From Betaproteobacteria bacterium (GTDB taxonomy: Bacteria; Pseudomonadota; Gammaproteobacteria; Burkholderiales; SG8-39): a DNA stretch of 11,089 nucleotides. Each line of letters starts with the position of its first letter. Positions within the stretch are counted from its first letter, which is position 1. The notes beneath the pieces were generated by a model. The model was given only the letters and a program-made list of their open reading frames with translations, was not told the origin of the DNA and searched no databases. Of the stretch, positions 7,349-11,089 are shown piece after piece. The stretch is taken from contig QYQC01000117.1 in assembly GCA_007280315.1 (NCBI GenBank), forward strand, positions 1 to 11,089. Direction: 5' to 3'. The position numbers and the translations under genes were made by a program.

Positions 7349-8491
7349 TTAGATATGCGCTGGACGCACTTTCCAGATTAGCAGCGCAAAACCAGCCACG
7401 GCGGAGCAAGCCGCAGCGCTGAACGTCCATGCCGGACCGATGCTGTCCCAGCCAAGACCGGAAAGTGCGCTGCCGAGCACGCCGCCTGCGCCAAACGAGA
7501 CCGACAGATAAATCGCCTGTCCGCGCACCTGATGCGCACCTTGAAACCAGCGGTGTATCGCGGTAACCGCGGCCGCGTGGTAGGCGCCGAAGGTCAGCCC
7601 GTGCAGCAACTGGGCCGCGATCAGCACCGGCGCGGATTCAACGCCCCAGCCGATCATCAGAAAACGTACCGCTGCTGCGGCGAAACACACGCGCAGAATC
7701 GCCGAAAGTGAATTGCGCCGCATCAACGCCGGCATCAGCAGAAACACGATGATTTCCGCGATCACGCCGAGGCTCCACATCCAGCCCACCGCCGCTTTGC
7801 TGTAGTGATGATCAACCAGATATATCGAGTAAAACGCATACTGCGGACCGTGCGCGAGGCTCATCAGAAAGCACGCACCGAGCAACGCCGCCACTTCGGG
7901 CCGCCGCAGTATGTCCCGGACTGGCTCCGACTCTGCGTGGCTGACGCCGGCGGGCGCGTCGGGAACGACAAGCGCGCAAGCCCAGCTCAACGCATAGGTC
8001 GCGAGCACCATCCACAACAGACTCGCAACCGGCAGCACGTCGAGCGCGTAACCGACCAGGGTCACCGTGATAACAAAACCGACCGACCCCCACAGGCGTA
8101 TGGAACCGTAGCCACTCACCGCTCCGCGCAGGTGCGTCAGCGTCATCGATTCCGCGAGCGGCATGCAGGCGCTGGTGAAGAATCCAGTAGCAAGCAGCAA
8201 GGCAAATAATCCCCAGAACGTGTGGACAAAGAAGAAGCCGGCGAAACATGCGCCCCCCAGTGCCAGCGTGATCGCGATGATGCGCGCGCGCCGCTGCGTG
8301 CGGTCCGCGACCCAGCCCCAGAAATTCGGACCGATCACGCGCATCAGCGAGCCGAGCGATAGCAGCACCCCGATCTGCGCCGCGGCCAGATCGAGCGACG
8401 CCAGATACAGGCTGAAATACGGGGCGGCTGCGCCCACATAGGCGAAGTAGGCGAAATAGAAGGCGGATAGGCGCCAGTACGGTACGGTCAT
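7349..8491 (-). CDS. MFS transporter, HcaT / MFS_1-like family, substrate unknown
   Basis: Inner-membrane secondary transporter of 380 residues with about 12 predicted membrane helices, starting in YWRLSAFYFAYFAYVGAAAP. GWVADRTQRRAR (59-70) is the cytoplasmic loop 2-3 motif of the major facilitator superfamily. YGSIRLWGSVGFV (128-140) closely resembles the YGKVRLWGSVAFV segment of E. coli HcaT, a putative 3-phenylpropionate transporter. A central hydrophilic loop (about 178-198) separates the two six-helix halves. The start is ATG 8491-8489 and no clear Shine-Dalgarno is visible. It lies 112 bases upstream of leuC, with a candidate promoter between them, so it is probably not part of the leu operon. 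Its position next to leucine genes does not prove a leucine-related substrate. Family confidence is high; substrate confidence is low. Confidence 0.85.
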   Translation of the reverse strand: MTVPYWRLSAFYFAYFAYVGAAAPYFSLYLASLDLAAAQIGVLLSLGSLMRVIGPNFWGWVADRTQRRARIIAITLALGGACFAGFFFVHTFWGLFALLLATGFFTSACMPLAESMTLTHLRGAVSGYGSIRLWGSVGFVITVTLVGYALDVLPVASLLWMVLATYALSWACALVVPDAPAGVSHAESEPVRDILRRPEVAALLGACFLMSLAHGPQYAFYSIYLVDHHYSKAAVGWMWSLGVIAEIIVFLLMPALMRRNSLSAILRVCFAAAAVRFLMIGWGVESAPVLIAAQLLHGLTFGAYHAAAVTAIHRWFQGAHQVRGQAIYLSVSFGAGGVLGSALSGLGWDSIGPAWTFSAAACSAVAGFALLIWKVRPAHI

Positions 8492-8611
8492 CGGCGATTG
8501 AATATGGATTGGAATTCTCGAATTTCGACTGGCAACCGCAGGATAACTCAGTTCCGTACAGGCTTTACGCGTCCACGGGCCACCACGGTCCGAGGCGCGG
8601 CGGATACTAGA

Positions 8612-8668
8612 CCGTTCGGCCTAACGGATATTCGGAATCAAGTTCCGACATCATCCGTTTGGATGATG
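8612..8668. repeat. Three nearly contiguous perfect hairpins
   Basis: Stem 1 is CCGTT/AACGG (8612-8616, 8623-8627). Stem 2 is TCGGAA/TTCCGA (8632-8637, 8643-8648, loop TCAAG). Stem 3 is CATCATCC/GGATGATG (8649-8656, 8661-8668, loop GTTT) and directly abuts stem 2. No T tract follows on either strand, so these are not intrinsic terminators. They could be RNA structure, tandem operators or chance. They lie 121-177 bases upstream of the MFS start codon. Confidence 0.5.
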
Positions 8669-8861
8669 CATGTCATCGCATCGAAGCGCTAGTATGGTCG
8701 CGACAACATGCGTTCACACCTTCGATTCTGGAATATCGAATTTTGACGGGTGAAGAACGAGGGGGAAAGTTGTTGCGGCCGCAATAGCGACCGTGACGAC
8801 GCTGTAAGCAGAATCGCGCCGCAGGATACGGCGACAGAAACAAGATTTGAATCCGTCGCAA

Positions 8862-9045
8862 CCGGCCCAGGAGCGAGCTCCGGAGCATTTCCGCCGAAGC
8901 GGGCCGGCGCGGGTTTTGGCCGGCCGGGATCTCCTCCCTTGGCCGGCTTGGAACCCGCACTTCGGATCGGGCGGTACGTTCTCGAACGCACCGCGTTTTG
9001 CTCGTTTCTCCTCTTTAGGCCCCTGCTCTGCAGGGGCCCTTTTTT
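8862..9045 (+). ncRNA. Candidate structured small RNA ending in an intrinsic terminator
   Basis: Read on the plus strand. CCGGC (8862-8866) pairs with GCCGG (8903-8907), enclosing GGAG-CGAG-CTCC (8870-8881) and CCGC-CGAA-GCGG (8891-8902). A 50-base hairpin follows: GCGGGTT (8909-8915) with AACCCGC (8952-8958), internally GCCGGCC (8919-8925) with GGCCGGC (8941-8947), capped by GGG/CCC. Next comes GCGGT-a-CGTT / AACG-c-ACCGC (8971-8994) with a CTCG loop, then the terminator. The 5' end is unknown and may lie well upstream. I compared it by eye with RNase P RNA, tmRNA, 6S RNA and SRP RNA and saw none of their conserved motifs. GC-rich sequence forms stems easily, so this stays a candidate, supported mainly by the orphan plus-strand terminator. 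Confidence 0.33.
9018..9045 (+). terminator. Strong intrinsic terminator on the plus strand
   Basis: A perfect 9-bp stem GGCCCCTGC/GCAGGGGCC (9018-9026, 9030-9038) with loop TCT, then C and six T residues (9040-9045) on the plus strand. In the minus direction the stem is followed by TAAAGAGG, so it is a poor terminator for aroC. A further small hairpin GCGCT-CGT-AGCGC lies at 9046-9058. No plus-strand protein gene precedes it in the window. Confidence 0.8.
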
Positions 9046-9067
9046 GCGCTCGTAGCGCGACTCAGAG

Positions 9068-10231
9068 TTACGCTTCGTCCGCCTGCGGATTGTCGACGGA
9101 CTTCGCCGCGTATTTTTTCGCGATTCCGGAATCGGCGGCGCGCGCCGCTATTTTCGGCGTCGACGTGGATACGTCGGCGTTCTGCGCACGCTGCCGCAAT
9201 GCATGGTCGGCAAGCACCAGCGCCAGCATCGCTTCGGCAATGGGCGTGGCGCGAATGCCGACGCAGGGGTCATGCCGCCCGTGGGTCTCCACGGTCACGG
9301 CTTCGCCCTTCTTGTTGATCGAACGTCGCGGCAGGCGAATGCTGGAGGTCGGCTTGATCGCCAGATGCACCAGCAGGTCCTGCCCGGTGGATATGCCACC
9401 GAGGATGCCACCGGCGTTGTTGGTCAGAAACCCGTCCGGCGTGAGTTCGTCCGAATGCTCGCTGCCCATTTGCCTGACCGACGCAAAACCCGCGCCGATT
9501 TCCACGCCTTTCACCGCGTTGATGCCCATCATGGCGTAGGCGATATCGGCGTCGAGCCGGTCGTACACCGGCTCGCCCCAGCCCACCGGCACGCCTTCGG
9601 CAATGACGGTGATTTTCGCACCGCAGGAATCACCTGATTTGCGCAGCGCGTCCATGTAGGCTTCCAGCACCGGCACCGCGGCCATGTCCGGCACGAAGAA
9701 CGGATTGCGATCGACCGCGCTCCAATCCTTGAGTGCGATTTCGTTCGAACCCAGTTGCGACAGATAACCGCGAATGGCTACTCCATATCTTTCTTTGAGC
9801 CATTTTTTCGCAATCGCACCTGCAGCGACCCGCACCAGCGTTTCCCGCGCCGAGGCGCGGCCGCCGCCGCGATAATCGCGTATGCCGTACTTCTGCCAAT
9901 AGGTGTAGTCGGCATGCCCCGGGCGGAAGCTCTCGGCGATGTTGCCGTAATCCTTGCTCTTCTGGTCTTCGTTGCGCACCAGAAACCCGATTGCCGTGCC
10001 CGTAGTCCGCCCTTCGAACACGCCGGAGAGAATTTCCACCCGATCGGCCTCGCGCCGCTGCGTCACATGGCGCGACGTTCCGGGCTTCCTGCGGTCGAGT
10101 TCCTGCTGGATATCGGCTTCCGACAATTCCATTCCGGGCGGGCAACCGTCGACTACGCCGCCGTAGGCGGTTCCGTGCGACTCACCGAACGACGTGACGC
10201 AGAACAGTTTTCCCAGGGTGTTGCCGGACAT
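9068..10231 (-). CDS. aroC: Chorismate synthase
   Basis: Last enzyme of the shikimate pathway. It removes phosphate from EPSP to give chorismate, using reduced FMN, in the cytoplasm. The protein has 387 residues. MSGNTLGKLFCVTSFGESHG carries the first signature (GESHG 16-20, invariant H19). FRPGHADYTY carries H106. YRGGGRASARETLVRVAAGAIA (120-141) is the second signature and ETHGRHDPCVGIRATPIAEAM (315-335) the third. NNAGGILGGISTGQ (271-284) is also typical. The start is ATG 10231-10229 with GAGAG eight bases upstream. The frame stays open far upstream, but that part is the shadow of the amidohydrolase gene. The C-terminus runs about 25-35 residues past the usual ~360 (Ala/Lys-rich, ending NPQADEA). 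It lies 98 bases after the amidohydrolase gene and may be cotranscribed with it. Confidence 0.96.
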   Translation of the reverse strand: MSGNTLGKLFCVTSFGESHGTAYGGVVDGCPPGMELSEADIQQELDRRKPGTSRHVTQRREADRVEILSGVFEGRTTGTAIGFLVRNEDQKSKDYGNIAESFRPGHADYTYWQKYGIRDYRGGGRASARETLVRVAAGAIAKKWLKERYGVAIRGYLSQLGSNEIALKDWSAVDRNPFFVPDMAAVPVLEAYMDALRKSGDSCGAKITVIAEGVPVGWGEPVYDRLDADIAYAMMGINAVKGVEIGAGFASVRQMGSEHSDELTPDGFLTNNAGGILGGISTGQDLLVHLAIKPTSSIRLPRRSINKKGEAVTVETHGRHDPCVGIRATPIAEAMLALVLADHALRQRAQNADVSTSTPKIAARAADSGIAKKYAAKSVDNPQADEA

Positions 10232-10294
10232 CGATTTCGCTCTCAGATTTGCTGCAACGAGTTTAGCATATCGCCTGCGGTGGTCCGGCTCATG

Positions 10295-10310
10295 CCGGCG
10301 GTTGCGCCGG
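10295..10310 (-). repeat. Hairpin in the amidohydrolase-aroC gap
   Basis: A perfect 6-bp stem CCGGCG/CGCCGG with a four-base loop lies 20 bases past the amidohydrolase stop. No T tract follows on the minus strand, so it is not a canonical intrinsic terminator. It could stabilise the mRNA 3' end or act as a weak attenuator in front of aroC. I found no convincing promoter boxes in this gap. Confidence 0.4.
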
Positions 10311-10329
10311 TGAAATGCAGCGCAGACGA

Positions 10330-11089
10330 TCAGATCCGGTTGAAGAAAGCGCGCGTCTCGAACACGCCCGCTGCCAGGCGCTTGCCGCCGGCGCGCAGGC
10401 TGCGCTTGAGCACAAAGTCGAACAGCAACGGGTTGTACTCGCGCAAACTCCTGAACAGCGGCACCGCACTCGCGTCGATGTAACCGAGTTCTGACAGGTA
10501 GTCGATCGAGTAGAGCGGGAACACACCGGGCAGCGGATAGTCCGAACCGTTCAACAGGCGCGCATGCCAGTCCTCGCGCTGAATTATCTGGGAAAGAGCC
10601 GCCCCGGCGCGCGCAGTCTGTGTCATTGCCGAAATATCGCCGTACAGCCTGCCGACATAGCGCGGTTCGTCCATCAGCCGTGCAAACAGCTCGAAGCTGC
10701 CGATGGCGCCGCCGTTCGCGCCGCGGTCGATATCGCGGTCCTGCCCCATGGATGCGCAGTGCGCCACCACCACACGGACGCCGTGATCGAGGGCGCGCCG
10801 CAGACGCAGGGGATTGCCCAGTTCCTGCACATCCGGCCCCTTCAGCGCACGCTCCAGGCCCGCATGCGTAATCAGCGGCAGGTCGAGCCGCGCCATTGCT
10901 GCGTAGAACGGATCGCACAGCTTGGATGCCGGGTCCATGCCCATCGCAGCCGGCAGCCACTTCACTGCGCGCGCGCCCTCGGCGACAGCGGCCTCCAACT
11001 GCGCCACGCTGTCGCGGCGATATGGATGCACCGAGGCGACCCATTCGAAATGCGCTGCGTAGCGCCGCGCAATTTGCGCAGCGTAACGA
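10330..11089 (-). CDS. Amidohydrolase-2 family metal-dependent hydrolase, 5' end cut by the window edge
   Basis: The C-terminal 252 codons are visible; the start lies beyond the right edge. The frame continues unbroken to the edge, reading ...RRYAAHFEWVASVHPYRRDS, so an apparent GTG start at 11031 is internal. The protein looks like a TIM-barrel hydrolase of the Amidohydro_2 (COG2159-like) family. Numbering from the visible end: K43 in AVKWLP, H75 in PLITHAGLE, H110 in RVVVAHCAS and D183 in NGSDYPLP sit in the order of the lysine, two histidines and terminal aspartate that hold the metal in amidohydrolases. SLREYNPLLFDFVLKR near the end is typical of such proteins. The substrate cannot be told. 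It lies upstream of aroC on the same strand and may share its transcript. Confidence 0.75.
   Translation of the reverse strand, partial: RYAAQIARRYAAHFEWVASVHPYRRDSVAQLEAAVAEGARAVKWLPAAMGMDPASKLCDPFYAAMARLDLPLITHAGLERALKGPDVQELGNPLRLRRALDHGVRVVVAHCASMGQDRDIDRGANGGAIGSFELFARLMDEPRYVGRLYGDISAMTQTARAGAALSQIIQREDWHARLLNGSDYPLPGVFPLYSIDYLSELGYIDASAVPLFRSLREYNPLLFDFVLKRSLRAGGKRLAAGVFETRAFFNRI

Larger units (their letters stand above)
8492..9067. other. 576-base hairpin-rich intergenic region between the MFS gene and aroC
   Basis: No reading frame here looks like a protein. The longest plus-strand frame (8750-9055) runs straight through the terminator hairpin, and the minus-strand frames have no recognisable family. 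The stretch holds a series of perfect inverted repeats: 8612-8627, 8632-8648, 8649-8668, 8721-8740, a 12-base palindrome TTGCGGCCGCAA at 8773-8784, CGCCG/CGGCG at 8817-8833, and a stem cluster from 8862 to 8994. It ends in a plus-strand intrinsic terminator. The MFS promoter (minus strand) must lie near 8500-8600, but I cannot identify convincing boxes. Confidence 0.6.

Noticed and set aside
8673..8991. Two overlapping minus-strand frames of 95 and 100 codons upstream of the MFS gene
   Set aside because: No recognisable family, unclear ribosome sites, and they coincide with inverted repeats. I do not support either as a gene.
8750..9055. 101-residue plus-strand reading frame
   Set aside because: It runs through the 9-bp terminator stem and T tract and stops beyond it, and has no recognisable domain. 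Open frames of this size are expected in GC-rich DNA.
10232..11044. Long in-frame open stretch upstream of aroC that could make a 658-residue fusion protein
   Set aside because: Family homology starts exactly at the ATG at 10231 with a Shine-Dalgarno. The upstream part reads as low-quality Arg/Ala sequence and is the shadow of the amidohydrolase frame.
11040..11089. Palindromic sequence at the right edge (GCGCAA-T-TTGCGC and CGCTGCG/CGCAGCG)
   Set aside because: It lies inside the amidohydrolase coding frame and is explained by Ala/Arg codons in GC-rich DNA.

Overview
The window is a stretch of ordinary, GC-rich bacterial chromosome. Gene content and order (aroC, an MFS transporter, leuC-leuD-leuB-asd, fimV, truA) are typical of Betaproteobacteria. 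I assign that class from the gene order and from how the proteins read, not from a search. Every protein-coding gene lies on the minus strand, so transcription runs from high to low coordinates. I see no insertion sequence, prophage, CRISPR array, tRNA or rRNA.

Layout, in transcription order. At the right edge is a 5'-truncated amidohydrolase-2 type metal-dependent hydrolase (10330-11089). After a 98-base gap comes aroC, chorismate synthase (9068-10231). Next is a 576-base stretch without a believable protein gene (8492-9067). It is packed with perfect inverted repeats and ends, on the PLUS strand, in a textbook intrinsic terminator (9018-9045). This is the only plus-strand signal in the window and could mark an unannotated structured RNA. 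Then follow an HcaT-like MFS transporter (7349-8491), a 112-base gap with a candidate extended -10 promoter, and a compact cluster leuC (5830-7236), leuD (5184-5825), leuB (4097-5161) and asd (2906-4072). The gaps inside the cluster are 4, 22 and 24 bases. An AT-rich 128-base gap precedes fimV (168-2777). A strong hairpin terminator sits between fimV and truA, of which only the first 36 codons are present.

How the genes work together. LeuC/LeuD (isopropylmalate isomerase) and LeuB (3-isopropylmalate dehydrogenase) carry out two consecutive steps of leucine synthesis. Asd makes aspartate semialdehyde for lysine/diaminopimelate, threonine and methionine. AroC closes the shikimate pathway. The core of the window is therefore amino-acid biosynthesis. 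FimV belongs to cell-pole and type IV pilus biology, and TruA to tRNA modification.

Two observations deserve a second look. (1) LeuB is intact except that the first aspartate of the near-invariant G-D-I-L-S-D metal-binding motif is valine (residue 245), one base away from Asp. (2) The intergenic block 8600-9045 has a chain of stems ending in a plus-strand terminator, lying divergent from the MFS gene and convergent with aroC.
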